Positions 23,784-34,448 of a DNA stretch of 64,000 nt are shown here, one piece after another; position 1 is the stretch's first letter; every line of letters starts with the position of its first letter. The DNA lies in NCBI GenBank assembly GCA_002270565.1, contig NQMI01000078.1:1-64000 (forward strand), written 5' to 3'. This DNA is from Stenocarpella maydis. Taxonomy: Eukaryota > Ascomycota > Sordariomycetes > Diaporthales > Diaporthaceae. The notes beneath the pieces were generated by a model that worked only from the letters and a program-made list of their open reading frames with translations, did not search any database and was not told the DNA's origin. The translations under genes were made by a program, and so were the position numbers.

Positions 23784-25067
23784 TCATTCTTCTGAGTTGA
23801 CAAGTGCCTTAAGCCCTTTCCTCAGAGCGTCCCAATCCTCATCCTCAAGATGTCCCTCTGCTATATCATAGAGTATGTTAAGACCATTCTCGTCCAAATT
23901 CTCAGGAATCTCCTCCTCGGAGAGCCTGCTCCTGGCCTCCTCCACAAACTTTTGACAAATCTTGGGTCTGTTCATCGCGTTCGAGGCCGCGATCCAGAAG
24001 GCCTCAAAGATGTGCGATTTCTCAGTAAGCCTATAGTCACCCACGATACTTTGCGAGACGAGGGCCTGCTTCATCATTTGGAGGTAGAACGCCCGGTACT
24101 CCTTCAGCTCCTGTGGTGAATTTTCGGCGGGGCGCTGGGGCCAACCGTACATGAGAGGGTCCCAGTCGCGGGTGATCCAACTGGGATAGCGTAGGCAACC
24201 CATGAAGTCGGGCACCGTTTGGGCATTGTCCCAATCTATTATTCCGGTGACGTTGCCTTTTTCATCGGCCATAATGTTTTGGGAGTCGAAATCAGGGAGG
24301 GCAAGGACAAACTCAGAAGAATCACAGGGTATAAGTGGTAGTATTTCCTCCAAAAGCTTGGCGCCACCAACACCAAAGGGGCTCTTCTCATTGGGTGAGG
24401 CCCAGTGGCTTCTTAGGAACGAAATCGTGGTTGAGAATGGGCCTGTGGAGGTGATGCTGATCTTCCCATCATCTGCTTCGTTCATGTTAAAGCATGGGCC
24501 GAGGTGGTAGCCGTCGTCTTGTTCGTTTGGGACAAGGGATCCAATTTTGTCAAAGTGGTGCTTGTTGAGCTGCGACATGGCCTGGGCGAGCTGCTTCAAG
24601 ATATTTCGCCTCCTCTCTTCGAGCGGCGTAGGACCGCTGTTCTCAAACCAGAGGCCTGAGACGGACTGCCCGCTGATGTAGCTCATGGCAATGTAAGGCG
24701 CTCCGATCTCGTTGTTTGCCGTCGTGTCGAGATGGAAAACTTCAGGTACAGGAACTCTAGTTTGTGACTTGATATATCTAAGAGTTTGAACTTGTGATTC
24801 GAGCGCTTCTTTTGCGGGATGGGGTAAGTCGCCGAACTGGCCGACAGCCGGGATGCGAATGACCATCTTCTTGTCATCAAGTTGAAGGACTTGCACAAGA
24901 TTGAAAGAGCCACTCAGGGTCTCAACAAGGTGACCATTCAGGGTCTTGACTCCGTAGACAAGCTGGCGTATCCGTGATCCGAGGGCGACGAGGTCGGCCG
25001 AGGTGATGTTCGACAAGCGCCCGAAGGCAGCTTCGTCTCCGGAATCCGAGCCACAAGATGAAGACAT
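23784..25067 (-). CDS. APH-type phosphotransferase family protein (kinase-like fold)
   Basis: A single exon of 427 aa. The aminoglycoside phosphotransferase fold is indicated by the catalytic-loop equivalent P-D259-F-D-S-Q-N264 followed by I-M-A-D, and by the metal-binding IIDWD shortly after, spaced as in APH enzymes. The N-lobe has VIRIP (the lysine-strand equivalent) and VPVPEVFHLD, common in fungal members, then APYIAMSYISGQSV (hinge). The usual His two residues before the catalytic Asp is replaced by Leu (LPDFD rather than HxD). The fungal family is large and mostly uncharacterised. It does not imply antibiotic resistance, and the substrate is unknown. The gene lies alone in the accessory region, between two decayed stretches, yet is intact. 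Confidence 0.82.
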   Translation of the reverse strand: MSSSCGSDSGDEAAFGRLSNITSADLVALGSRIRQLVYGVKTLNGHLVETLSGSFNLVQVLQLDDKKMVIRIPAVGQFGDLPHPAKEALESQVQTLRYIKSQTRVPVPEVFHLDTTANNEIGAPYIAMSYISGQSVSGLWFENSGPTPLEERRRNILKQLAQAMSQLNKHHFDKIGSLVPNEQDDGYHLGPCFNMNEADDGKISITSTGPFSTTISFLRSHWASPNEKSPFGVGGAKLLEEILPLIPCDSSEFVLALPDFDSQNIMADEKGNVTGIIDWDNAQTVPDFMGCLRYPSWITRDWDPLMYGWPQRPAENSPQELKEYRAFYLQMMKQALVSQSIVGDYRLTEKSHIFEAFWIAASNAMNRPKICQKFVEEARSRLSEEEIPENLDENGLNILYDIAEGHLEDEDWDALRKGLKALVNSEE

Positions 25068-25365
25068 GACAGGATTGTCTGAAGAGAAATAGAGAAGTAT
25101 GGAAAGGGCGGACCGGGAAGGGAAAGCTTACACGGTTATGCGGCGAGCAACACAGTCTTGGAATGTTTACCTGCGGCCGCAGGTAGGTATATAAGGGGCA
25201 GAATATTGCTAGAAAGTGTGATTTGTAGCAGCCTAATAGTATAGTTGTATATTTCCTTAGTGCCTATTCTGTAGAAATTGTAGGTGTGACCCTCTGATGT
25301 GTAGTCTCTTAAGTGAAACTTTCCCTTGTATAAAATGCTAGCGTTGGAGTTGTAATTGTGAGAAA

Positions 25366-25432
25366 TGGTGTCCGTGGCACAATGTGCGCTGAGGGTTGTG
25401 GGTTTGAATTACCCAGCGAGCAAACCTTTTGC
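25366..25432 (+). repeat. tRNA-like segment, possible SINE relic
   Basis: TGGCACAATGTG (about 25375-25386) resembles a Pol III box A, and GGGTTTGAATTACCC (about 25400-25414) resembles a box B/T-arm with one extra base. The spacing is short, and no acceptor or anticodon stem can be drawn, so it is not a functional tRNA. Confidence 0.3.
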
Positions 25433-26119
25433 TCTTTTTGCAGTTGTTTCTGAGCGTTGCAGGCCCAAACCAGCGATGTTTTGGCTGGTCCGCTAATTAG
25501 TGCAAATAGTGCTGTAGCGTACAGATAGGTAGGCTTTTTAAGGCCTAAATTCAATGTTGTTTCAGAGTGCTGACTGCTAGAGCCGGGCTTATAACCTCTG
25601 AGAATTTGTGCTATAAAATAGCATTTAGTTTAGCGTGTGTTTTCAGTAGGGTTGTAGTATGGTGCTCTGAGGTGAATTGGGATGATTGATAATGGTCTGG
25701 ATAACTTTGTATTGAATTAAGTTGGGCTTCTGTAAGCCCTCCTTATATACCCTCTGATGTTGTCTCACCCCTGGGCACGCTGCGGTCGGCTCTGGTGCAA
25801 ATTTGCAAATGCCGGAAAATTCGCCCTTCCAACACACCATCTTTGGTTCCAAGCAGCCAGCCAACCATAGCCCTAGCAATGCCCAAATTAAGTACATACA
25901 AACTTCAGAAATCAGGCTATCCAATGCACTAAGTCATATACTTTTTGGGTAAGAAATAAGGGTAATGCAGAGGTCTGAATTAAGGTGCAAATGCAGGCCA
26001 AAATAATCGACTCACGGCCACCAAACTCATCTTGCGTCACGCACGCACTGGGCGTACTTAGCGAAAATCGCCTGACTCGCAAGTCTAGGGTAACTCCTTG
26101 CTGAGCGGTTCCGTTTAAC

Positions 26120-26660
26120 AATTGCTAATTTATAGTTGTCCTTATAACAACTAATTAGTGTTAGCTGGGTAATATATTATAATATAAGTAGTAGTAGTAG
26201 TGATTATATTCGTTCTTCTTCTTAGGGAGTAATAGTGCAGCGGGCGTAGCCCATATAGCTAGTTCAGGCTTATATAGTAAGGGTGGTTACTTAGTCATTC
26301 AACTTAGTAAGCAACCACTTACTATAACTATAGTACTGTAGCTATAGTAGTAGCCTACTGGTGTATTATTATATATTACTATTACTATAATAAGAGTATT
26401 ATAAATATTAGCTTTTATATAACTTTATAATAATTTGGTTTAATTATAAGAGAAGATTAATATTAAGAAAAAAATATTTTATTAAAAATTAAAGTTTTTT
26501 ATAAGGGAGTATTAAATATAAATATTATATTATATATATATAAAGGGACTAAAATGAAGGAGAGGCTAGATATAGGCTACTTATATTAAAGGATATTATA
26601 ATGCTTAGGGCTATTAACTTAATAGTATTTAATTATAGTACTAATAGACCTAAGTATAAA
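26120..26660. repeat. AT-rich island, probable RIP-degraded repeat
   Basis: A sudden shift to almost pure A/T with many TATA and TTAATA words, sharply different from flanking DNA. No coding capacity is visible. Confidence 0.55.
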
Positions 26661-27121
26661 TATTATTATTGCAAAGGACGTTTGATTCTGAGTCGATTGA
26701 TAATAAAAAAAAGTGCCACACGCGATGTGATTGTTAAGGAATTCAATCGTGAAGTTTGGGCGTTTTGGTGGTGGTTGGGGGTGGCTGGGGCCCGAGTGAG
26801 GGTTCCAAATCTGGCTGCCTACAGCTCTAACGGCACGCTAACTGAATTGATAGGTACTGCTTACTTATCAGCGAAGGTTGTTTGGGCCTGGGATCAGCCT
26901 GGGCATGCATGTGAGACTTATTAAAGTCTTACAAACAAATAGCTTGTCTACTCACACTCCCTTCTCTCACCGGGGCCCTTCCGTGGTTGTCACCAGTAGC
27001 GATCTATATCCAGTTGGTCGACCACTGAGTTTGGTTATGGCATCACGGTAACTCGCAAGTCAGATTCCTCGTCTGCTGCCGCGATACTCTTGTCAGGAGA
27101 CTCCCTACCTACCTAGGTATC

Positions 27122-30100
27122 ATGAGGTCGGCGACGACAACAACCCCGGTCGCCGAGTTTCTGCGCGCTGGGACGTCTCTTCTCCAGGCTGTGGTCGGTA
27201 AAGACGCGGGCTCTGCAAACTTTAACGACTGGTTTGAACAGTTTGACCACTTTGTGAGGGAGCTCAACTATGAGGCCACTGTCGAGACTGCCATTGGCGC
27301 GAGGAGTGTGGAGAAGGCTTGCTGGAAGATCTCGCAGGATATTTTAATCCGACTGAGGCGGCTCAGAGCGCTTGGGACGCCGCCATGTTCTGAGACCTAT
27401 GGAACGAGCAAGGATTTACGTAGCGTTTTCACTGAGCGAGATATCGAAACTCTGCGCACTGAGCTATTCAACATGCAGATGCGTTGGCAGAGTCTTGGTC
27501 CAGAAGTCAAAGCACCGCTGTAAGCTATAGCAACCAAACGTATGCGACTCGCGTGGGAAATTGGCACTTCAGACTAAACGAAGCTCCATTGCAGCGATAT
27601 TGCATCCCAGCTGTCCGCTACCATCTTGGATCCTCCAGCCGACGAGGAAGAGAGATTGCCGGGTCCAAACCCGCAGGAGAAGCCTGGGCGAGCTGCACCA
27701 GCACCATCGAAAGAACTGCTCCAGGACTTTATCCTCGAAAGCTTGAGCTTCCAGTCTATGGAGAGCCGTGAACAAGACGTGGCCAAAGCCCACGGCAACT
27801 CTTTCGAGTGGATCTTCAACGGCACCTGCAGCCCAGACTCTGGGAATGATCCCAGGTTCACGGAGTGGCTCTCAACCGACAACCTGGGAAGCATTTATTG
27901 GAGTGGGTACAACATACGTTGCGCTTATCCTTGGGTTTCTCACTGACACAACCTAGTCACCGGGAAGCCAGGATCGGGCAAGTCGACTCTCATGCGCTAT
28001 CTCTCGGGGCACCGCGAGACCAGGAAATCGCTTCAGGCATGGGCGGGTGATGACAAGCAAGTTGCGACCGCCGGCTTTTACTTCTGGGTCAGCGGATCCG
28101 AAGACCAGCGGTCCCGGGTCGGGCTGCTGCGGTCCTTGTTGCATCAGCTGCTATCGCTTTACCCAGAAAGCATTCCCGCGGTGTTTCCCGGCCTGTGGCA
28201 GAAATTATCCGGCATGACCTCGAAGGAGAGGATCAGTATGGGCCTGGAGTGGACCGGCCCCGAGCTTACAAGCGGTTTCCTGCGCCTCCTGGACCGCGGG
28301 CTGCCCAGGACAAAGGTTTGCTTTTTTGTGGACGGACTAGACGAACTTGATGGTGACCACGAGAGCATGATCCGCTTCTTTCGGGACCTTGGGACCGGGA
28401 AGCATGCTTCCCAGGTTAAGATGTGCCTTTCTTCGCGACCGTGGCAAGTGTTCGAAAAGGCTTTCGGGCGATCGGTTCCCAACATGCGGTTACAAGAGTT
28501 GATCCAGGGTGACATGAGCCAGTATGCCTATGATAGCCTGTACGTGGACACTCTTTTCTGACATTTCCGGCAGGGTTTCTCCCAGAAACTCGGGACGGAT
28601 ACCCTCTGAATTCCAGGAGTCACCCGTTAACATTTTGCAGACGGAGGAATCAACATGTCCGCCGAACCCTCCGACAGAATAATGACGACGCCGAAATTCT
28701 CGTGCAGGAAATTGTCACATCTGCAGATGGTGTGTTTCTGTGGGCTCGACTGGTGGTCCGGGAAATCATCAAGAAGTTCGGCAGCGCTCAAACCACGATT
28801 GCGGACATCCGAGACTACCTTGCCACTTTCCCCACCGAGCTCGCTGACGTTTTTGTAAAGCTTGTATTCACGGATCAGTCGGAGGGAAAACTGGCCGAGA
28901 CGTCGAAATTGTTCCAACTGGTGCATGCTCAGGAGATGGCGGCTGAGTTCATCAAGGATGATTTCGCAACATCCTTGTCCATCTGGGAGATCGCATTTGC
29001 CTCGAAGGATGAAGACAACTCGCTTGCTCTGACGAGGTCGGTGGAAGAAGCAACCGATGAAACGATTATCCGTCGCTGTTCAGAAACCCAGAGATGGGTC
29101 CAAGAAGGGTCCGCAGGGCTCCTCGACATCTTTCCGAGGCGTTCTCGTGGCACCGGCACTGTTCGGGAGACTCGCTTTGCAGAAAGTGACACAGTCGAGA
29201 CGCTGGCTCGAAAATTGGCATGCCACAAGGTCACCTACCTTCACCGAACGGTACGCGACTGGCTGTTACACCCTGCCGGAAACCCCATTTGGCTTCGCCT
29301 CACAGCTGCCGTGGACAGCTCGGCTGCTTTCAATCCTCACCTATATCTCCTCCGTTCGTACGTCCTACGCATGAAATACCCTCTCGAGGAAATCGAGCAC
29401 CACCGCCGTCTGGATGACTGGTACCCAGACATTGCGCTCAGCCTCACGCACGCACGGCACGTCACCAAGGCTGACGATGGCCTGCAGACGAAGCTCGTCA
29501 ACGAATTAGACAAGACGATATCGTGGTACTGGCTCACCAAGTCTTCAAACCTTGAAGACCACTGGGCGCGCAATCGTTTTGGAACATTCGAGGAGAGACG
29601 TGGGGACAAACTCTCCATCCCGTTCCCGTTTCTCGCGTTGTGTACCAAGTTTGGCCTGAAGCAGTACGTCCTGCACAGCCTGGACGAGATGGCCAGGACG
29701 GAGCCTGAGGTGGAGGCAGACGCAACTGGGATCCCAGCGCACGGCGAGGCAGCGGCGGAAACAGAGGAGACGCCTCTTCTCTACAGAGCTGTCGAGTTTC
29801 TCTGCTCCCGGCAAAAGACCATATATCCTTTGTCTTCGCCCGAGTTTGTCGCGTCCCTCCTGGCGTACTCGAAGAAGTACTCATCACACCGGGTGCTGGG
29901 TCCCCTGATTGGCAGTCCGAACAAGGTGTTCTGGACGAAGCTCTTGCACGTCAAGGACGCCACGCCGTGGATAATGGTGCTCCGGTCAGTCAGAGATGCC
30001 AGGCGTAGGGGCTGGATCAAGCCATTTGACACTGAGGCCTTGGGCACGGAGAGATGGACGAGCATTATAGAGTGCCTCGTCCTGGAGGGAGGCGCAGACA

Positions 30101-30249
30101 GGCAGGCTGTCATATGCAAGGATGGGTGGGACCCGGAGACAGATGCCGTGGATATCCTGGGAAGGGGTGGCATGCTTGAGAGCTACGGGGACTGGTGGAT
30201 TGAGGACAGACTCGCGGGGCTGTTCGAGGGCAGGCAACCAAACCAATAG
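27122..30249 (+). CDS. NACHT-type STAND NTPase with DUF7791-like C-terminal region
   Basis: Four exons, 27122-27519, 27595-27902, 27957-28539 and 28641-30249, encode 965 aa. The introns are 75, 54 and 101 nt, GT-AG, all phase-consistent. Residues 1-230 are helical and resemble the N-terminal signalling/adaptor part of fungal STAND proteins (RSVFTERDIETLRTELF). The phrase FEWIFNG precedes IYW-ITGKPGSGKST. Walker A is G238-K-P-G-S-G-K244-S-T, and Walker B is FFVD361GLDELD. LSSRPWQVF is the sensor-like segment that follows. ADGVFLWARLVV and VTYLHRTVRDWL are typical of the winged-helix/DUF7791 part in this subfamily. No WD40, ankyrin or TPR repeats follow, so it is a short STAND form. Such proteins act in fungal nonself recognition, but the function of this one is not known. 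The first exon may have further sequence upstream. Confidence 0.82.
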
Positions 30250-30960
30250 AACCAAGAGAGAAGAAACTTGAGGCCAGCTTTCTTGCACAGAAACAGACCA
30301 AAAATAACGGCGGGTGCTGGGTTGAGTTTCGGGGGCATTCCAAGCTTTTTCTTCTAGAAGCAGTCGAGGCACTTAGGCACACTAAATAAAGACCCCGCAG
30401 CCGGGGGAGGGCACAGACAGTTCCGCCCCTCTAGTCGCACACGCGGGCAGGTGGGCTGCTGCATGGCCCCTGCGTCAACAAGGCAGAGAGGGCAGGCTCG
30501 GCCTTCCAAAGCAGCCAAGGTAACTTGCTCACTGGACTTGATAGAGTTACGACGAGGGGACATGGGCAAAGGCAGGGGTCCATCAGATTGAATTTGCGAC
30601 CACCCACGCATTCACACTCTCGCTCTCTCTTTTTGCCCACTCTCACCCTCTCACGCCACCATCGTTTTCTTGGACCAGCCTGCCGGGCCTGCCTTGCTTC
30701 ACGCAGCCTCTTGGCCCCCTCCAGCCTCCCTGTCGCTTTCCAAAACTTTTATTTTCCTTCTTGCGTCAGCCTTGCATGTTCCATCGCCTACGTATACAAA
30801 CACCACACCACCGGACAGTAGCCCTCGGCCCATCGCTCCGCCCCCCTCGCCCGCATGGTGCGCCCAAGAACTAGCACGCTGCCCTGATAGCCCGCGCCTG
30901 CAAACTTTGTCGCTCGTGGACCTCGCGCCTGCTAACGAGGCAGCCCTCATCTGGCTCAGC
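30250..30960. other. intergenic, promoter/leader of the DOT1 gene
   Basis: About 0.7 kb with a pyrimidine-rich 3' half (CTCTCGCTCTCTC near 30620). The DOT1 frame is open upstream of its ATG as far as 30670 without another ATG, so the leader is probably non-coding. Confidence 0.55.
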
Positions 30961-32549
30961 ATGTTTTCCAAGCAGCCCAAGTTCAACCCAAAGACACTGC
31001 CAAAACCAAAGATCCGCACCGTCAGCGTCGAAGTCCCAAGGAAGCCCAGCGCCCCCGTGAATGGGAGACATGCGGCGGGTTCAGGCAGCTCTCCCCGCCC
31101 TTCGACACCATCCACAGTCGCAAGAGGCACGACGAGCAAGCCCTCCAACGGTCCTTCGCGAGCCAGCAAGAGCCCCTTCGCCTCGTCGGACGAGAAGGGC
31201 CGCCTCGCCCCACCCGCAAACGGTCGCAAGCGCATACGCTCCCCCGCCACCGATAGTGATCGCGTCAACTTTGACTCCGACGGGGACAGCGCCGATGGCG
31301 GCGATGACGACGACTGGGAGGACCGCTTGAAGCGCCGGAAAACGTCCACGCGCACCGACCCCAACCGCAAGCTGCAGCACTCTGCGCTGGCCGAGCTTGC
31401 TGCGAACGGCTACAAGGATACAGGCAGGGCGCCCAAGATCATACACGCCGCGGATGTCGTCTCGACTAAGCAGGGCGACAAGCCCTACTTCCCAGGCGTC
31501 GACCCAGAGGAGCTCGTGGTAGAGCTGCAGTACCCCGGCTCCCTGACAAGAGAGCGGTATGTCCCGCCTTACGCTGGCGCAGACGCAGCCATCGCTGCCT
31601 ACTTGGGATTGGATGCTGACCGCTCGACTCCAGATTTGTGCTCTCCGAGTCCAAGGACAAGCTCAACGTCGTCGAGGACATCAGGCGAGTGGTGCACAAT
31701 GTTCTGGAAACATTTCTTACGCCTGCGCAGGCCAAGGAATACGGATTCAAGGATATCATTCGGCAGCTCGATCGCAACTCGAACCCTCAGATTTTGAATT
31801 TGGCCGGATACAAGGCGGCCATAGAAAAATACAACAAGGCCGTGCTCCACCTCCTCAAGACCGGCGCCATCGTCGACACCATCAACAAGCAACACGAGCT
31901 GTCCGCAAACCTCATCGACCTTATCCTGACACAGGTCTATGACCGCGTGGTCACTCCCAAGGTCGACATCCTCAAGAAGTACGACAACGGAACCGACAAC
32001 GTCTATGGCGAGATGAATAGGATATTTATCCGCCAGGCGCTCTGCCAGAACGTGCAGATGAAGTCAGACCAGATCTTTGTTGATCTCGGGTCGGGCGTCG
32101 GCAACGTAACGCTCCAGGCCGCTCTCGAGATTGGGTGTGAGAGCTGGGGCTGCGAGGTGATGGAGGGTCCGGCGACGCTGGCCAAGGCCCAGCATTCCGA
32201 GTTCCGGGCTAGGTGCAAGCTCTGGGGGATCCAGCCGGGCAGGATCCGGTTCGTGCACGGCGACTTTACCAAGGATGAAGCCATCAGGGATGCTCTCAAG
32301 CGCGCCGATGTGGTCCTGGCTAACAACTTCGCCTTCACCCCGCAGCTGAATGATACTTTAAAGATAATGTTCCTGGATCTGAAGGAGGACTGCAGGCTCG
32401 TCTCGCTGAAGAACTTCGTCAGCTCCTCAGCATACCACACGAACGACATCGCCACGCAGATCCTCGACGTCGAGAAGTACCAGTGGCCAGAGGGCGGTGT
32501 GAGCTGGACTGATGTCAAGGGTGACTACTTCATTGCCACCAAGAAATAG
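30961..32549 (+). CDS. DOT1: DOT1 histone H3-K79 methyltransferase
   Basis: Two exons, 30961-31556 and 31634-32549, encode 503 aa. The 77-nt GT-AG intron joins RER to FVLSESKDKLNVVEDI. Residues 1-160 are basic, Ser/Pro-rich and disordered, with a nuclear-type RLKRRKT segment; such tails help bind nucleosomes. The catalytic domain carries VYGEMNRIF (substrate/AdoMet loop), D349-L-G-S-G-V-G-N (AdoMet motif I), GCEVMEGP (motif post I), FVHGDF and N429-N-F-A-F (catalytic loop, NNFxF as in yeast Dot1). All key elements are present, so it is expected to be active. The enzyme methylates Lys79 in the nucleosome core and affects silencing and DNA-damage signalling. The start at 30961 (MFSKQPKF) is the first in-frame ATG. 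Confidence 0.93.
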
Positions 32550-33015
32550 GGGCTGGTTCGGAGTACGTGGCGCTCTGTTTCCAAGATGCAATATTAGCCC
32601 ACGGCCATGGGGAGGAGCCAGGGTTGCACATAGACGGGACAGAAATGTGTTTTTGCAGTTTTATACCCCCCTCGTACACGGATAGGGAGCAGTGCATAAG
32701 GAGCACGCATTGGAGAGGCATCTTGGATGGGAAGAAGCGAATCTGTGGGAACGGGGCTTTATCTGAACGCACCTTATTTCGATAGCATTGCAGCGAGTAC
32801 AGACAGCATTATAGAGAAGAGGCCTCTGTGGCCGCTATACCAATCAAGATACCCTTCTCTATCCCCGCTTGCCCCGTCCTCCCTCTGCGATGGCCTGAAC
32901 TTTGGCGGGCCGCCCGTTTCATAATATCCCATGGTATAATTGTTATAACGCTCGGCAGAAACAAAAGACACTTACTTGGCTTCCCGACACGCGCCCGCGC
33001 TCCGTGCCCCGCGCC
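32550..33015. other. intergenic between converging DOT1 and ATG16
   Basis: About 0.47 kb shared 3' region. Nothing further was recognised. Confidence 0.6.
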
Positions 33016-33985
33016 CTACGGCCCGTCGCCTCGCATCTCATTTGCGGCGTTCATGTCATCGGCCTCCTGGCGGGCCCTCCTCATCCAGCGCTCGATGAGC
33101 TGCTTGTTCTCGGCGGCGACCCTGGCCTTCTGCTGCTCGGCCACGTTGAGCTGCAGCTCGAGGGCCAGCACCTCGTCCTGCACCTGCTCGAGCATCTGCT
33201 TCTTGCCGCGCAGCTCCTCGGCCTGGTCGCCCACGCGCAGCCGCAGGGCGTCCCGCTCGGCCGAGAGCTCGCGCACGGCCCGGGACTGCGCCCGCTGTGT
33301 GGCCTGCAGGGCGTCGCGCTCGCTCGTCGCCTTGCGCAGGCGTGCCTCGAGGGAGGATTTCTGCCGGAGGGCCTCGGCCAGGTCGGCGCGCAGGCGGGAC
33401 AGGGACGGGTCGGCGGCGGTGGTGGTTGTAGGAGCTGGGGACGGTGTTGAGGTCGCGGGGGGTTGTTTGGTGGCGGTTGATGTCTGTACTGTACTGGGGG
33501 AGGATGTCGGTGGCGCGGATGATTGCCAGTGGGCCTTCTCGGCCTCGAGAGCTGCTATGCGGTCGTTGAGCTGGGAACCTTGAGGGTGCCGAGGGAGGCC
33601 ATGTTAGTTTCGACGAGATCGCTCTTGTGGCAAGGGAGGTAGGTGCTTGGGACGCGGGGCGGGGCTTACAGGCCTCGACGAGCTCCCCGTTGACCAGGCT
33701 GTTCTTCTCGGCCTCGAGGATGGACGAGAGATATTCATCTTTCCAGCCCGGCATGTTGTGGAATGGCGGTATAAGACTGGCAGAGTTTGCAGCTGTGGCG
33801 GGAGGCTGAACTTTGGTGGTTGTAGCGGCGTCTGCGGCAGCGGCAGCGGCAGCGGCAGCGGCAGCTACTGCCGGCTTCGCTCCTGATTCTCGAGTCTTCG
33901 CGGTGGGTGATGGAGATGGAGGTCGGGACAAGGTGGACACAATCTCCCAATCATCGTCGTCCCAGGACGATGACGATGCATCCAT
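33016..33985 (-). CDS. ATG16: autophagy protein Atg16, with possible N-terminal extension
   Basis: Exon 2 is 33578-33016. Exon 1 ends at 33670 and begins at 33985 (292 aa) or 33754 (215 aa). The 91-nt intron is GT-AG, and the junction reads VEA-CSQLNDRIAALEAEK. The core start MPGWKDEYLSSILEAEK is the Atg5-binding helix of fungal Atg16. The rest is a long coiled coil (LRADLAEALRQKSSLEARL, LSAERDALRLRVGDQAEEL, ELQLNVAEQQK) ending in ENKQLIERWMRRARQEADDMN, the conserved dimerisation end. Atg16 scaffolds Atg12-Atg5 on the phagophore and fixes the site of Atg8 lipidation. A length of 215 aa fits fungal relatives. The open frame upstream adds 77 residues: an acidic DDDDWEIV motif, a Ser/Pro stretch and a poly-Ala run from a GCN repeat. 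Which start is used is unresolved. The gene is head-to-head with VPS16. Confidence 0.85.
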
Positions 33986-34448
33986 GTCCAGCTGTCGGGG
34001 CGGGGCGGGCCCCAGGGTCTGGTCTCGGTTGCTCTGGGGCCACCTCAGTCCAGTCGCCTTGCACAGGCGGCTGGGGCATGTGAAGGGGCGCTTATTGGGT
34101 GCTCTTATCGATACGTGGCTGCAGGTGTGCTGTTCTGCTCTGGTGGAGGCTCTGGGTGGGTTAGTTAGTGTACGGGGGCACCTGGCCTGGTGTTCCTTAG
34201 CCTGTCTGTAGCTTGCTTGTGAGCTTAAACCAGCCCACCCGCTGGGGTTCCCAACAGAGAGGTTCATCTCACTTACCATTTGGACTGTTCGTGCCCGAGC
34301 CCTGCTGTGTCTTAACAAATCCTATTGGACCTGACAACGAGCCTGCAGAGGACATTTTGAGGAGGCCACCTCAGGCCCTGTTGAGTCACTGCGCCTTGCA
34401 GGAGGACAACCCAGCCATGAGGTGAGGAGGAGGTGGTATAGAGAGAAG
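33986..34448. promoter_or_regulatory. divergent promoter region between ATG16 and VPS16
   Basis: 463 bp separate the two divergent genes if the upstream ATG16 start is used, so both promoters must lie here or overlap the leaders. A minimal uORF (ATG AGG TGA at 34417-34425) lies 24 nt before the VPS16 ATG. Confidence 0.5.

Larger units (their letters stand above)
25068..27121. other. intergenic with AT-rich repeat relic
   Basis: About 2 kb. A tRNA-like/SINE-like segment lies near 25366-25432, and an extreme AT-rich island at about 26120-26660 looks like an RIP-degraded repeat. No intact gene was recognised. The ORF at 26601-26924 lies partly in the AT-rich island and lacks family character. 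Confidence 0.55.

Noticed and set aside
25396..25418. Functional tRNA
   Set aside because: The T-arm has an extra base, and no acceptor, D or anticodon stems pair around it.
33056..34318. 420-codon minus-strand ORF as one protein
   Set aside because: It matches ATG16 only in its first exon; the remainder reads through the intron into a Pro/Arg-rich shadow frame.
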